A DNA stretch of 64,000 nt from Neisseria weixii (GCF_002327085.1 NZ_CP023429.1:124001-188000); one strand, 5' to 3'; shown: positions 8,793 through 19,620, counted from the first letter of the stretch. The notes: generated by a model not told the origin, from the sequence alone. Program-made: numbers and translations.

Positions 8793-9502
8793 TTATTCGG
8801 TGTCGATTGCACTGATGACCAAGCGGTTGTCTTGCAATGAAACTTGCACCGCGCGTTTGTGCAGGTGTTCGGGTAAATCCTGCTCGAAATTGCGGTAAAT
8901 GCCGGCCACGGAAACCAATTCGGCCTGCATGGAATGGATAAAAATACGCGCGTTGGTATCACCTTTGGCACCGGCCAATGCACGGCCGCGCATAGGGCGT
9001 AAATGTGGATGTTGCCATCGGCAATCAGTTCCGCACCTTGGCTGACGATACCGGTAACGATTAAATCGCCGTTTTCCGCGTAAACCTGCTGACCCGTGCG
9101 CACAGGGGTACTGATCAATACGGTTGGGTTGCTGATAACGGTGGTGGATACGGCTTTAATGCCGGCCGGTTGTAATTGTGGCGGTTGTGGCGTATCGGAC
9201 TTCTCACTGCGGCTGAACACCAAATGATAGCGCACAGCATAAGCCGCCCATGCTTCATTGTCGTGGCGCAAGCCCAAAATCTGCATGCCGTAGCGGGCAA
9301 ACAGCGAAATTACAGCTGCCAAGTCTAATGATTCCGGATGTTCGAAATCCTGTACATCCAAAACAAAGGGCACAATTTCCAAACCTTGATACTGGCCGGT
9401 ACGCTGGCGCAAAAATTCTTCTAATTCGGTCAAATCTGCGGTGTGCAGATGAATAGCCAACACATCCAATCGTGCCGACTTAACGTCAAACGCGGGTTTC
9501 AT
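8793..9502 (-). CDS. minC: MinC, FtsZ-ring inhibitor (frameshifted as read)
   Basis: It begins MKPAFDVKSARLDVLAIHLH. The N-terminal domain opposes FtsZ assembly and the C-terminal beta-helical domain binds MinD (GDLIVTGIVSQGAELIADGNIHIYA, then MRGRALAGAKGDTNARIF). The frame is broken at GGG 8995-8997 inside the conserved IYAPMRGRALAG segment. One added base restores about 236 residues, ending SAIDTE. It is first gene of the min operon. The C-terminal motif is characteristic of MinC. Confidence 0.92.
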
Positions 9503-9583
9503 AGTGAGTAAACAATAAAAAAATTTAATGACGTAAGTTTACCGTGTTAATCTAAGCTATTCAATCTGTTTAGGCCGTCTGAA

Positions 9584-10227
9584 ATGAAAAAAATATTCCA
9601 TATCGTAGGCGCAGGCAGCGTTGGACAAACTTTTGCCGCTTTATTGAGCCGTCCTCCCGATTGGCAGCTTTCCCACATCTCAGCAACAGCCTGCCGCCGA
9701 ATGCTTTTGGAGCAACGGTTTTAGCGGATATGAGCGATTTGCCGCCGGTAGATGTGGTCATTATCGCCACGCCGGACAATGCCATAGAAGCTACTGCCGA
9801 ACGCCTTGCCCGTGAGGTCGAATTGTCCCCGCAAACCCTGGTGCTGCACTTGAGCGGCGCCAAAACCATACAGGTTTTACAAGCGGTTACGGCGCAGGGT
9901 GCATTGGCGGGCAGCCTGCATCCGGTGTTTGCCTTTGCCAATGTCGAACACTCGGTGGCGCATTTGGCCGGAAATTTGTGCGCCATCGAAGCGGAGCATG
10001 CGCAGGCTGTCGAGATTTTGCAACAATTAGCCAACGCTTTAGGTTTAACCGCGTTTGTGATGCCGTCTGAATATAAAGCGCGTTACCATGCGGCGATGAC
10101 GGCAGAAGAGCAGGCGGCCTACCGCGTGTGGGCGCAGATGACTTTGAATTTGGCCGCAGCAAGATTGGATAAACAATCGGTGGAAAAAGTTCAGGCGGTC
10201 TTAAATTCGGGAATAAAATCTGTTTGA
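9584..10227 (+). CDS. Rossmann-like / DUF2520 oxidoreductase-like protein (frameshifted as read)
   Basis: It starts MKKIFHIVGAGSVGQTFAALL, a Rossmann dinucleotide-binding turn (GAGSVG). The middle part (PVDVVIIATPDNAIEATAERL; LHLSGAKTIQVLQA; GSLHPVFAFAN) matches DUF2520 proteins, relatives of ketopantoate and prephenate dehydrogenases of unknown substrate. The frame breaks at CCC 9672-9674; one added base gives about 214 residues. It is divergent from minC, with a DUS overlapping the start region (9572-9583). A DUS hairpin terminator follows. The substrate cannot be stated. Confidence 0.8.
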
Positions 10228-10282
10228 GGCAGCTTGGACGTACCGCCGCATGATGGCTTGATGCGCGGCTGAATTTAAACGC

Positions 10283-10330
10283 AATCAAGGCCGTCTGAAA
10301 CCTGACAAATGGTTTCAGACGGCCTTGATT
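10283..10330. terminator. DUS inverted-pair terminator between convergent genes
   Basis: AATCAAGGCCGTCTGAAACC pairs with GGTTTCAGACGGCCTTGATT, a 20-base perfect stem with an 8-base loop (TGACAAAT). It serves the convergent DUF2520 and Spy-like genes. Confidence 0.85.
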
Positions 10331-10351
10331 CATTGCTTAAATGCATCACTA

Positions 10352-10974
10352 TTAGTTTTGTGGCATTGGTGGCATGTCAGGGCGTGGCTCACCTTGCATG
10401 TTCGGCTGACCCGGTTGGCTGCTTTGGGCTTTGCGGCGGCACGTTCTTGCTGGCGTTTTTGTTGGTTTTCCAGTAATTGTTTTTGCTGTTTGGCTGTCAA
10501 CACTTGGAAAATATCGTGGCGCTCTTTCAAGCGTTTCACTTCCATATCGGCCATACGTTGTTTGCGCTCGGCAGCGTGTTGTTCAAATTCGGCCTGACGC
10601 TCGTTAACCAAACGGCGGGCAGCGGCTTCGTCGAAATTTTTACCGGTAATCAAGGCTTGCTCAGCGGCGCGGCGTTGCTGCATTTTCTGCTGGAACTCGG
10701 CACGTTTGGCAGCATCAGGCGCTTGACGTTTGTCGGCTTGCTGCGGACGGTTGGCTTCCATGATTTTTTGGATTTGCGCTTTTTGTTTGCTGCTCAGGTT
10801 TAATTCTTGCAAATCGCGCGGCAATTCGCCTTTTTGATACATTTTCTGACCGTGTTTGTGCATGTGGCCGTGTTTGGCCGGACGGCTGTTTTGCGATACG
10901 GCATCAGCGGCGCTGGCGACACCGGCCAGACCGATTAAAGAAGCAGCGGCAACGGCAATATATTTTTTCATCAT
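10352..10974 (-). CDS. Spy/CpxP-like periplasmic LTXXQ protein (frameshifted near the end as read)
   Basis: The signal peptide (MMKKYIAVAAASLIGLAGVASAADA) predicts export to the periplasm. Two LTxxQ-type motifs are present (LSSKQKAQIQKIM and LTAKQQKQLLENQ) in a highly charged, Gln/Lys/Arg-rich helical body. This is the pattern of Spy/CpxP envelope-stress chaperones. A His-rich stretch (KHGHMHKHG, about residues 34-42) may bind metal. The frame probably shifts at CCC 10410-10412. With one base added the tail reads GQPNMQGEPRPDMPPMPQN instead of a Cys-rich tail, and ends at 10352. The family is clear; the client proteins are unknown. Confidence 0.8.
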
Positions 10975-11380
10975 GAGGTTTGTCCTTCGAAAAGTGTTTG
11001 AGGAGTGTTTTTGGGGAGAAACAAGATGAAACGAATCATATCGCCCGCAGCGGTTAATGAGTGTGCGGGTTAGGTAAACACTGTTTGCAGATGGGTTATG
11101 GATTGTCTAAAGAGTGAACGAAAGCGTAAGGAGCCGGATCTTTGTACAATGCCTATCTTGGGTAGGTTTTTTTATGTTATACGCCGCTTGAAAGTTTAAC
11201 TATCTTAATGATATGCCTGAATTTTTTGTGTTATATCCACTTTGCGCTTTATGTAAGTTGGTAATTGTCAGGGTTTCAGGCCGTCTGAAAAAATCATCAA
11301 TAAGTTAATTTTTTGGTATTCAAGTTAAATAAAAACAGCGCATCGCTTAGTGATGCGCTGTAGGGATAATGCTTAAGCAT
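10975..11380. other. Intergenic region between the Spy-like gene and mqo
   Basis: About 400 bases hold the Spy-like gene's promoter region and an isolated DUS at 11279-11288. A small hairpin (ACAGCGCATCGCTTAGTGATGCGCTGT, shown as arms ACAGCGCATC and GATGCGCTGT, 11334-11362) lies just after the mqo stop and probably ends mqo. I see no gene here. Confidence 0.6.
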
Positions 11381-12852
11381 TTAATGATGGATGTCCAACA
11401 CTTTAGCGGTATGGCTGATGATTTCTTCGGCAAATTCGGGATTGTCGTTCAATTTTACGCCATAGCCCGGTATCAGCTCTTTCAGACGGCCTTGCCATGC
11501 ATCTTTGCGTTGCGGGAAGCATTCGTTGACCAAACGAATCATCAGCGGCACGGCAGTTGACGCACCCGGTGACGCACCCAAAAGGGCGGCCAAAGAACCG
11601 TCTTCGTGCATCACCAATTCGGTACCGAATTGCAACACGCCGCCTTTTTTGTTGTCTTTCTTAATCACCTGCACGCGTTGGCCGGCGGTAATCAGTTCCC
11701 ATTCGTCAGGATTGGCGTTCGGGTAGTATTCCAGCAGCGAGGCAATGCGTTCTTCTTTGGTTTTGCGCAATTCGCCCAGCAGGTATTTGGTCAACGGCAG
11801 GTTGTCCCAACCGGCGCGCAAAATCGGCAGCAGGTTGTCGCGGTGGATCGACATCGGCAAGTCCATCATCGAACCTTGCTTCAGGAAATTGGGTTTGAAA
11901 CCGGCATACGGGCCGAACATCAAATAACGTTTGCCGTCAACATGGCGGGTATCCAAGTGTGGTACCGACATCGGCGGCGCACCGACCGATGCCTGACCAT
12001 ATACTTTGGCGTTGTGGCGCGAGGCGGTTGCTTCGTTGTTGTTGCGCAGGAACAAGCCTGATACCGGAAAACCGCCGTAGCCGCGGCCTTCCGGGATGCC
12101 GGATTTTTGCAGCAGAGACAATGCGCCGCCACCCGCACCCAAGAAGACAAAACGGGTGCGCAGAGTGAGTTTTTGCGTATTGTCTCGCGTGTCGCTGGTT
12201 TTGATGGCCCAAGCGCCGTCGGCTTCACGGTTGATTTCTTCTACATGGCGGTTGCATAACAATTTCACGCCGCGACTGGTCAGGTTTTCAATCATTTGGC
12301 GGGTGATGTTGCCGAAATCGACGTCGGTGCCTTCTGCCGAGTAGTTGGCGGCAACCGGTTGGCTTTCATTGCGGCCTTCGATGACCAGTGGCGCCCATTC
12401 GTGTATTTTATTGCGGTCGGTCGAGAACTCCATTTTCTCGAACAATTTTTGTTTTTTAAACGCGTCAAAACGTTTGGGCAGGTAGGCGCAATGTTCGTCG
12501 GTCATCACAAACGACATGTGCGGCACGCTATTGATAAACGAATTGTCGGCCATTTTGCCTTCGCTGACCAAAGTCGCCCAGAATTGTCGGCTTATCATGA
12601 ATTGTTCGGCAATATTCAATGAGCGTTCGGGTCGACAGTACCGTTGCTGCCCAACGGGGCATAGTTTAATTCGCACAAAGCCGAGTGGCCGGTACCGGCA
12701 TTGTTCCAAGGGTTGGATGATTCTTGCGCAATATCGTCAAGGCGTTCGACAATGGTGATTTCCCAAGAGGGTTCGAGTTCTTTGAGCAGAATACCCAAAG
12801 TGGCACTCATGATTCCTCCACCAACCAATACAACGTCAGTTGCTTCAGTCAT
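11381..12852 (-). CDS. mqo: Malate:quinone oxidoreductase (frameshifted as read)
   Basis: A membrane-associated FAD enzyme that oxidises malate to oxaloacetate and reduces quinone in the TCA cycle. The N-terminus ([20 protein letters not shown]) is the FAD-binding GxGxxS-type fold, followed by [21 protein letters not shown], typical of Mqo. Later motifs include [22 protein letters not shown] and [18 protein letters not shown]. The frame is broken at GGG 12629-12631. One added base joins GTVDP to [17 protein letters not shown], giving about 490 residues. The RBS AGGAG sits well upstream of the ATG. Identity is very secure. Confidence 0.94.
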
Positions 12853-13015
12853 AGTTATACTCCTAAAGGATAGGCAATGATTTGCCTTTATGATTTTCCG
12901 TATTGGCGTCATCTGTGCATATACAATTGTTAACAACGCATATCCTTAGAATTTAGTAGATTTCGCGCAGAAATGCAAAGATTTTATGAAAGAAAACAGT
13001 GTATTCGATGATGCA

Positions 13016-13044
13016 AAGGCCGTCTGAAACATTCAGACGGCCTT
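13016..13044. terminator. DUS inverted-pair hairpin upstream of mqo
   Basis: AAGGCCGTCTGAA and TTCAGACGGCCTT form a perfect 13-base stem with a loop of 3. It lies between mqo and the TM2 gene, both on the minus strand, so it can end the TM2-gene transcript. Confidence 0.8.
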
Positions 13045-13148
13045 ACCGGATAAGGGATTGATTACTTATGTATTAAAAATCATTAATATCAAAAAAATTT
13101 AGATTTTCAAAAAAAGTCAAAATTGGTAAGTGTGTTTGCACTTAAAAA

Positions 13149-13388
13149 TTACACAATAATCGCACCGAGTGAGTCGGTTGGTTTGAATGCCGCCAATACG
13201 CCTTCGATGATGCCGACGATGGTCGGGATGCCGGTCCAGCAAAACACGGCGTAAAACAAACCCATCCACACACGGCCGGCGCAGAATTTATGTACGCCAA
13301 ATGAGCCAAACAATAAGGCCATGGCGACATAAAGCGCTTTGTTGCAGGTATGGGGATAAGACGAGGCATAAGAAAAAGACGGTTGCAT
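13149..13388 (-). CDS. TM2-domain membrane protein
   Basis: This 79-residue protein was given the ATG at 13388 because a strong RBS (AAGGAGGG) precedes it; an upstream in-frame start has none. The body (NKALYVAMALLFGSFGVHKFCAGRVWMGLFY, with GIPTIVGIIEGV) is a TM2 domain: two transmembrane helices joined by a short turn containing the G-H-K/R-F-Y-like motif (GVHKFCAG). TM2 proteins are small inner-membrane proteins of mostly unknown function. No functional link to the neighbours is evident. Confidence 0.85.
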   Translation of the reverse strand: MQPSFSYASSYPHTCNKALYVAMALLFGSFGVHKFCAGRVWMGLFYAVFCWTGIPTIVGIIEGVLAAFKPTDSLGAIIV

Positions 13389-13460
13389 AATACCCTCCTT
13401 AATAATAGATTGTTCTTGTTCTTGACAATGAGTATATAGGGTAGAACGTGGCAGACTCAA

Positions 13461-13908
13461 GGCCGTCTGAAACAGGTTTACTTGAATTTATGCGTGTTTA
13501 CGAAAAGATTTGAATCAAACTAAGAATAAAAATTCTTTTGTGTGCCGGCAATAACGGTTACATTGCGCGATTGTTTATTTTTCAACGGCATAATCAGGGG
13601 GCAGCAATCGCGATTTTCTTTCCGCGAGATGTTGCAAGACACGATTATCAAAAGCCAAAACAAATTTATGGCCGGCGTGAAAAATGTTGCATATTCTCAG
13701 CTTTGTTTCCATATCTTGGAGGAACCGGGCTGCCGGTTCGCCATTTGTCGGTGCATCTTATCCTGTATGTCTGTAAGCCTTTGCCGCAAGAATTATTTTC
13801 GACTTAAAGTGGATCATGATAAACGGCGTTTGCCCTGAAATTGGGTAAGCATGGTTTTGTTTGCACTGGTTTAAAAGAGTTTGCAAAAGTTCCAGGCCGT
13901 CTGAACGC
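13461..13908. other. Intergenic region without a recognisable gene
   Basis: About 450 bases between the TM2 gene and the cyclo-ligase gene. It contains a DUS at 13460-13471, another at 13894-13905, and a TTTGCAAAAGTTCC half-repeat (13871-13884) like the IS ends at 5.1 and 6.3 kb. Short open frames of about 90-100 codons on the plus strand have no recognisable domain, no convincing RBS and atypical composition, and I do not call them. Confidence 0.5.
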
Positions 13909-14489
13909 TTAAAACCTCCATTCGCCCTGTTCCGAAATAAAACCGTCTAAAGCAATATCGTGCGGCTCAATGGGTAACTCTTCGACCAATTGGCAACCGA
14001 AGCCCACCCCTATGGTTTGAGCGCGCAAACGGTATTTCATTTGCGCCAAAGACGCATCATAAAATCCGCCGGCCTGACCCAAACGGTAACCCCGTTTATC
14101 AATGCCGACAATTGGCACCAGTAATATATCCAAACGATGCGCGCGCCGTTTTTCACCGGCAAACTGCGGAATAAACAATTTAGCTTGGCCGCGTTTGCGT
14201 TCGGGTTGTTGTGTTTGATTGGCTAAGTAAGGCGTAAACCACAAGCGGCGGCTGTGAGGTTCGATATAAGGCAGATAAAGCTTCGCCCCGCGTTTTAAGG
14301 CCGTCTGAATAAAATCGTCCAAACGCAATTCCTTACCAATCGGCCAATACACACCGATGTGGCGGCCTTTTTTGATGTGTCGCTTCAGCAGGCGGTTGAT
14401 GGTTTGCGTAGCGGCAGCGCGTTCGCCGGGGACATTTGCGCACGCAAACGGCGTAAGCGGCGGCGTAATTCGGTTTTATCGAGATTCAT
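13909..14489 (-). CDS. 5-formyltetrahydrofolate cyclo-ligase family protein (frameshifted as read)
   Basis: The enzyme converts 5-formyl-THF to methenyl-THF with ATP, recycling folate. The N-terminus is MNLDKTELRRRLRRLRAQMSP; the frame then breaks at GGGG 14428-14431. With one added base it continues GERAAATQTINRLLKRHIKKG and reaches the C-terminal ligase motif VPIVGIDKRGYRLGQAGGFYD. Reconstructed length is about 193 residues, normal for the family. The conserved final block (DKRGYRLGQAGGFYDASL) makes the family call safe. Confidence 0.88.
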
Positions 14490-14562
14490 TGGGCTTCTCT
14501 GTTTGGGCAGATGGGGCAGATTTGCGATAAAATCCGCTTCTCTTGCTATGAGGAACACGATT

Positions 14563-14808
14563 ATGTGGCATATCGTCATTATCGGCTATTTATTTGTGGC
14601 GGTGATGTTTTCCGCTGCCCAGCCCAGCATTGCGCGTGCCTTGATTTACTTGTTTTTTTGGGCTGTGTTGCCGATGATTTTTTTATCATGGGTGGTGGTC
14701 ACACGCCGCCGCAATCGTTTGATGAAACAGGCCGGCAGCGCCGAAACCGAAGGCTTAAAGCAGAAAAAAGAGGCGGCAGGGCAGGCGCAAAATCCTGATG
14801 CGGAATGA
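14563..14808 (+). CDS. Small membrane protein of unknown function
   Basis: The 81-residue product begins MWHIVIIGYLFVAVMFSAAQP and has two hydrophobic segments (about residues 3-18 and 25-46), followed by a charged cytoplasmic tail (TRRRNRLMKQAG and an acidic/Gln-rich end). ATG at 14563 was preferred over 14548 because TGAGGAA is well spaced from it. It is divergent from the cyclo-ligase gene. I do not recognise a family. Confidence 0.6.
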   Translation: MWHIVIIGYLFVAVMFSAAQPSIARALIYLFFWAVLPMIFLSWVVVTRRRNRLMKQAGSAETEGLKQKKEAAGQAQNPDAE

Positions 14809-14828
14809 TTCGGCTGAGGCGATTCATT

Positions 14829-14892
14829 AGGCCGTCTGAAAAATCCGACAACGCGTAAAATAAAGCACGACATTTCCCTTTTCAGACGGCCT
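14829..14892. terminator. Widely spaced DUS pair before rpsB
   Basis: AGGCCGTCTGAAAA and TTTTCAGACGGCCT are inverted with a loop of about 36 bases. The right arm also supplies TTTTCA, which falls at the -35 position of the rpsB promoter. Confidence 0.6.
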
Positions 14893-14930
14893 GTTATCCT
14901 ATATAATTCTCGGGCTTTTGATTTTAAAAG
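14879..14930 (+). promoter_or_regulatory. rpsB promoter with hairpin at the predicted transcript start
   Basis: A perfect -10 TATAAT (14902-14907) has TTTTCA 17 bases upstream as a weak -35. The predicted start is near 14914. CTTTT-GATTTT-AAAAG (14915-14930) would form a small hairpin at the very 5' end of the rpsB message. The region downstream (14940-15040) is a G+C-richer leader, probably the S2 autoregulatory site. Confidence 0.65.
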
Positions 14931-15041
14931 TAAATTTCCATTTTTTAAACTATGCCCACTTTCGCCGAAGGGTGCTTGGTTGAAGCCAAGTTCTATGCGA
15001 TTGAATGTGTGCTCTTAACCCTTTCAAATTTAAGGAATATT

Positions 15042-15767
15042 ATGTCTCAAATTACCATGCGTCAGATGATTGAAGCCGGTGTTCACTTTGGCCACCAAAC
15101 CCGTTTCTGGAACCCGAAAATGGAACAATACATTTTCGGTGCGCGCAACAAAATCCACATCGTCAATTTGGAAAAAACCTTGCCGATGTTCCAAGACGCG
15201 CAAGAAGCGGTTCGTCGTCTGGTTGCCAACAAAGGCACCGTATTGTTTGTCGGTACCAAACGTCAAGCACGCGAAATCATCCGTGAAGAAGCGACCCGCG
15301 CAGACATGCCTTTCGTTGACCACCGTTGGTTGGGCGGCATGTTGACCAACTACAAAACCGTCAAACAGTCTATCAAACGTCTGGAAGAAAAAACTGCTGC
15401 CTTGGAAAATGCTGCCGAAGCCGGTTACAGCAAAAAAGAAATTCTGGAAATGCAACGCGAGGTTGAGAAGCTGGAACGCTCTTTGGGCGGTATTAAAAAC
15501 ATGAAAGGCTTGCCTGACGCCATTTTCGTGATTGACACCGGTTACCAAAAAGGTACTTTGGTTGAAGCTGAAAAATTGGGTATCCCTGTGATCGCCGTTG
15601 TTGATACCAACAACAGCCCTGACGGTGTGAAATACGTAATTCCGGGTAACGACGACTCTGCAAAAGCCATCCGTCTGTACTGCCGCGGTATCGCCGACGC
15701 CGTTTTGGAAGGCAAAAACCAAGCCTTGCAAGAAACCGTTGCCGCTGCCCAAGCTGCTGCTGAGTAA
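15042..15767 (+). CDS. rpsB: 30S ribosomal protein S2
   Basis: The start is the ATG at 15042 ([27 protein letters not shown]), behind RBS TAAGGA; an in-frame ATG 90 bases upstream lies in the leader and is unlikely. The protein is 241 residues with S2 signatures ([49 protein letters not shown]). It binds late on the 30S head-body junction and helps recruit S1. It is followed by an intrinsic terminator, then tsf, the standard bacterial pairing in which the terminator lowers tsf expression. Confidence 0.97.
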   Translation: MSQITMRQMIEAGVHFGHQTRFWNPKMEQYIFGARNKIHIVNLEKTLPMFQDAQEAVRRLVANKGTVLFVGTKRQAREIIREEATRADMPFVDHRWLGGMLTNYKTVKQSIKRLEEKTAALENAAEAGYSKKEILEMQREVEKLERSLGGIKNMKGLPDAIFVIDTGYQKGTLVEAEKLGIPVIAVVDTNNSPDGVKYVIPGNDDSAKAIRLYCRGIADAVLEGKNQALQETVAAAQAAAE

Positions 15768-15781
15768 TACAGCGACGAAAG

Positions 15782-15804
15782 AGGGGCTTTTAGCCCCTTT
15801 TTTC
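15782..15804 (+). terminator. rpsB-tsf intercistronic terminator
   Basis: AGGGGCTTTTAGCCCC followed by seven T residues is a short strong intrinsic terminator without DUS. It probably allows partial read-through into tsf. Confidence 0.85.
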
Positions 15805-15893
15805 AGATAGTCAAGCGCGGCTTAAGTGCTGCATTTCCCGATTCCAAATAAAGCTGATTGGCTTTATTTTCCTAAAAATTCAAGGAGTTTAAC

Positions 15894-16748
15894 ATGGCAG
15901 ATATTACTGCAAAAATGGTTGCCGACCTGCGCGCCGCTACCGGTCTGGGTATGATGGAATGTAAAAAAGCGTTGGTTGAAGCCGAAGGCAACATGGAAAA
16001 AGCCGAAGAAATCCTGCGCATCAAATCAGGCGCGAAAGCCGGTAAATTGGCGGGCCGTACTGCGGCTGAAGGCGTATTGGCTTATGCCATCGAAGGCAAT
16101 GTGGGTGCTTTGGTTGAAGTAAACTGCGAAACCGACTTTGTAGCAAAAGATGCCGGCTTTGTGGCCTTTGCCAACTCTGTGGCCAAAACCGCTGTTGCTC
16201 AAAAACCTGCCTCAGTAGAAGCTTTGAGCGAAGCCGTTGAAGCCGAGCGTAAAGAAATCATCGCTAAATTGGGCGAAAACATGTCTGTACGCCGTTTTGA
16301 ATTGATCGATACCCAAAACCAACTGACCGCCTATATCCACGGCGCATTGGCGACTGAAGGCGTATTGGTTGAATTCAAGGGTTCTGAAGATATTGCCCGC
16401 AAAATCGGTATGCACATCGTAGCTGCTAAACCAGTTTGCGTTTCAGAAGCCGAAGTAGATGCCGCAACTGTTGAAAAAGAACGCCGCATCTACACCCAAC
16501 AAGCCATCGAGTCTGGCAAACCTGCCGACATCGCCGAAAAAATGGTCGAAGGCCGTATCCGTAAATTCTTGGCAGAAATCACTTTGAACGGCCAACCGTT
16601 CGTGATGAACCCGGATCAAACCGTGGCTCAATTCGCTAAAGAAAACGGTACCGAAATCATCACCTTTGTCCGTTACAAAGTGGGTGACGGTATCGAGAAA
16701 AAAGAAGTTGACTACGCTGCCGAAGTAGCCGCTGCTGCTAAAGTGTAA
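15894..16748 (+). CDS. tsf: Translation elongation factor Ts
   Basis: The 284-residue guanine nucleotide exchange factor for EF-Tu. The N-terminal module ([33 protein letters not shown]) contains the UBA-like domain. The core motif [10 protein letters not shown], with Asp and Phe that insert into EF-Tu, is present near residues 80-90, and later [10 protein letters not shown] and [13 protein letters not shown] close the dimerisation region. RBS AAGGAG is optimal. Two identical tuf genes for its partner lie at 39.9 and 59.6 kb. Confidence 0.97.
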   Translation: MADITAKMVADLRAATGLGMMECKKALVEAEGNMEKAEEILRIKSGAKAGKLAGRTAAEGVLAYAIEGNVGALVEVNCETDFVAKDAGFVAFANSVAKTAVAQKPASVEALSEAVEAERKEIIAKLGENMSVRRFELIDTQNQLTAYIHGALATEGVLVEFKGSEDIARKIGMHIVAAKPVCVSEAEVDAATVEKERRIYTQQAIESGKPADIAEKMVEGRIRKFLAEITLNGQPFVMNPDQTVAQFAKENGTEIITFVRYKVGDGIEKKEVDYAAEVAAAAKV

Positions 16749-16763
16749 TCAGCCATGAATAAG

Positions 16764-16806
16764 AAAGCACCTGGATTCATCTTATTGAATCATGGTGCTT
16801 TTTTTT
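16764..16806 (+). terminator. Intrinsic terminator after tsf
   Basis: AAAGCACCTGGATTCA and TGAATCATGGTGCTTT form an imperfect stem followed by a run of eight T. Confidence 0.8.
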
Positions 16807-16852
16807 GAGATATTTTATTCAAACGGCCTATCGATTGATATGAAATACAGGC

Positions 16853-16993
16853 TGGAACCTTTGCCCCCGGAATTGAGAGCAGTTCAAAGTTAGAGCTGCG
16901 CAGAAAGCGCAGGCCTATCATCAAGACAGGCAAACTTTCGCTCAGCGCATAACGGCGAAATGTGCCAAAGGTGCGGATTTTGCAGAAGTCTCT
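16853..16993 (-). repeat. MITE-like repeat, copy 1
   Basis: On the minus strand this 141-base unit begins CCAGAGACTTCTGCAAAATCC and ends GGGGGCAAAGGTTCCA. The same order of blocks occurs at 20711-20849, including CTTGCCTGTCTTGA, GATAGG, CTGCGCTTTCTG, TAACTTTGAAC, CTCAA and CCGGGGGCAAAGG. The ends resemble the inverted ends of the IS5-family element at 5.1-6.3 kb (GAGACCTTTGCAAAA). It codes for nothing I recognise. Confidence 0.7.
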
Positions 16994-17214
16994 GGCCGTC
17001 TGAACACCGAATGAGTTGATCACGCATTAAACCATGCTTTGATTTATCCACAGAAAAATACTAAAATTTCAGAAAATTCAAAGCTTTTATTCTTGTTGGA
17101 CCACTCATTATTACATACATCCAAGTACTCTTATTTTTATATTGAATGCCGTCTGAAAATCTAATTCCGATGTTCAGGCGGCCTCTGTAAACCCCGTAAA
17201 GAAAAGGCATTCCC

Positions 17215-17934
17215 ATGACCCAGCAAGTAAAATACAAACGCGTATTGTTGAAACTCTCAGGCGAAGCCCTGATGGGCAAAGATGCGTTCGGCATCAACCG
17301 CGACACCATTATGCAAATTGTCGGCCAAGTCAAAGAAATCGTTGATTTGGGTGTGCAAGTCGGTGTAGTGGTCGGCGGTGGTAATATTTTCCGCGGCGTA
17401 TCTGCAAAAGCCGGCAGCATGGATCGTGCCACGGCCGACTACATGGGTATGATGGCTACCGTGATGAACGCCTTGGCTTTGAAAGATGCCTTCGAATCAC
17501 TGGGCTTGAAAGCCCGTGTGCAATCTGCATTAAGCATGCAGCAAATCGCCGAAACCTATGCCCGCCCGAAAGCCATTCAGTATTTGGAAGAAGGCAAAGT
17601 GTTGATTTTCGCCGCCGGTACCGGCAACCCGTTTTTCACTACCGATACCGCCGCTGCTTTACGTGGCGCGGAAATGAACTGCGACGTGATGCTGAAAGCC
17701 ACCAACGTTGATGGGGTATATACCGCCGATCCGAAGAAAGATCCGTCAGCCACCCGTTACGAAACCATCACCTTTGACGAAGCGCTGAACAAAAACCTGA
17801 AAGTGATGGACGCCACTGCATTTGCCTTGTGCCGCGAGCGCAAACTCAACATCGTCGTGTTTGGCATCGCCAAAGAAGGCGCGCTGAAAAACGTGATTTT
17901 GGGCGAGGACGAAGGCACATTGGTGCATTGTTAA
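17215..17934 (+). CDS. pyrH: UMP kinase
   Basis: This 239-residue hexameric kinase phosphorylates UMP to UDP in the cytoplasm and belongs to the amino-acid-kinase fold. Motifs: [14 protein letters not shown] at the N-terminus (phosphate-binding), [12 protein letters not shown], and the uridylate/ATP region [16 protein letters not shown] with [13 protein letters not shown]. The rpsB-tsf-pyrH order is common in bacteria. A 466-base gap containing a MITE-like repeat separates it from tsf, so it probably has its own promoter. Normal length, no anomalies. Confidence 0.97.
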   Translation: MTQQVKYKRVLLKLSGEALMGKDAFGINRDTIMQIVGQVKEIVDLGVQVGVVVGGGNIFRGVSAKAGSMDRATADYMGMMATVMNALALKDAFESLGLKARVQSALSMQQIAETYARPKAIQYLEEGKVLIFAAGTGNPFFTTDTAAALRGAEMNCDVMLKATNVDGVYTADPKKDPSATRYETITFDEALNKNLKVMDATAFALCRERKLNIVVFGIAKEGALKNVILGEDEGTLVHC

Positions 17935-17968
17935 GCCGTTGTTGAACAGCCGAATGCTTCATGAAGAT

Positions 17969-17997
17969 AGGCCGTCTGAAATGTTTCAGACGGCCTT
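17969..17997. terminator. DUS inverted-pair terminator between pyrH and the GNAT gene
   Basis: AGGCCGTCTGAAA and TTTCAGACGGCCT with loop TGT form a perfect stem, placed between convergent genes. Confidence 0.85.
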
Positions 17998-18002
17998 TGT
18001 GT

Positions 18003-18839
18003 TTATTTGGTATTGCTGCGGAAATGATAGGCGCTGATTTCAAAACCGTTTTTGAAATACAGGCGGTGTGCATTCATACGGTCTTGGCTGACATGCACAT
18101 TCAGATGGATTTTGGCCGCACCGACTTCTCTGCCGATTCTGCGCACTTCATCCAACAGGCGTGAAGCGTAACCTTTGCGGCGGCTTTGCGGCATGGTCAC
18201 GAGGTCGTCGATGTGGATATGGTGGCCGCTGGCGAGATTGTAAGTTTCGTGGAAACCGACCACGGCAACGGCATTGTGTTTACCTTCTTCAAAAATACCC
18301 AGCAAACGGTAACCGGCAGGGCGCTGCTGCTGGTTGATTTGCTCGACGAAGCGGTTGATGTCGGTCAGGCTGGAACGCAGCATGCTCAAGGCGGCAAAGG
18401 CGGTAGCCGTTTCTTCCGGCATGATTTCGCGCAATACGCTGGTTTCGGCGGCGGAAGCGGCAATATCTCGTTGGGATTCTGTGGCGTGTTTTTCTTCAAT
18501 CGCTTGCGCCAGCATGACTTTTTCATCAGGTTTGTTGTTGGCCGCTTGCTCTTCCAGCAGCGCTTTACAGTCGATGACGCGCAAATCGTTGTCGGAGGCG
18601 AAATCCATCAGGAAGCGGAACATCGGTGGATTGATGGTTTCCAGTTCTTTATCCACCGCTACGCAGCGCACTTTATCCACCAAAATCGGGCGCACCCATT
18701 TCGAGTAAGACAAGCGGTTGTCTTTGTCGAACGAAGACAGGATACCGCATAAACGTTCCGACCAGTCGCTCGGGCGGAAAACGCGGCCGGAGCTGGTGGT
18801 GCCGTGAATGACAACTTCGTAAGGATTGCAAACTAACAT
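18003..18839 (-). CDS. DUF3579-GNAT acetyltransferase fusion protein
   Basis: Start at 18839 (MLVCNPYEVVIHGTTSSGRVF) was chosen for its AGGAAG RBS; longer readings add an unsupported leader. Residues 1-95 match DUF3579 (SGRVFRPSDWSERLCGIL; YSKWVRPILVDKVRCVAVDKEL). Residues about 140-278 are a GNAT N-acetyltransferase domain, with the acetyl-CoA loop in MPQSRRKGYASRLLDEV (R/Q-x-x-G-x-A-like) and the C-terminal AHRLYFKNGFEISAYHF. The acceptor substrate is unknown. Both domains are complete, so the fusion looks functional. Confidence 0.85.
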   Translation of the reverse strand: MLVCNPYEVVIHGTTSSGRVFRPSDWSERLCGILSSFDKDNRLSYSKWVRPILVDKVRCVAVDKELETINPPMFRFLMDFASDNDLRVIDCKALLEEQAANNKPDEKVMLAQAIEEKHATESQRDIAASAAETSVLREIMPEETATAFAALSMLRSSLTDINRFVEQINQQQRPAGYRLLGIFEEGKHNAVAVVGFHETYNLASGHHIHIDDLVTMPQSRRKGYASRLLDEVRRIGREVGAAKIHLNVHVSQDRMNAHRLYFKNGFEISAYHFRSNTK

Positions 18840-19557
<718 letters not shown>

Positions 19558-19620
19558 AACCGCCAATATGGTTCAGACGGCATGCAGCAAATCATTGAGA
19601 AGAAGAAAAGGATAGAGAAT

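Noticed and set aside
11381..12709. A 442-residue start for Mqo at 12709
   Set aside because: That start lies in the wrong frame before the break at 12629; the FAD-binding N-terminus is encoded from 12852.
13538..13838. Plus-strand frames of 90-98 codons in the gap after the TM2 gene
   Set aside because: Two overlapping frames, no recognisable domain, odd composition and no clear RBS.
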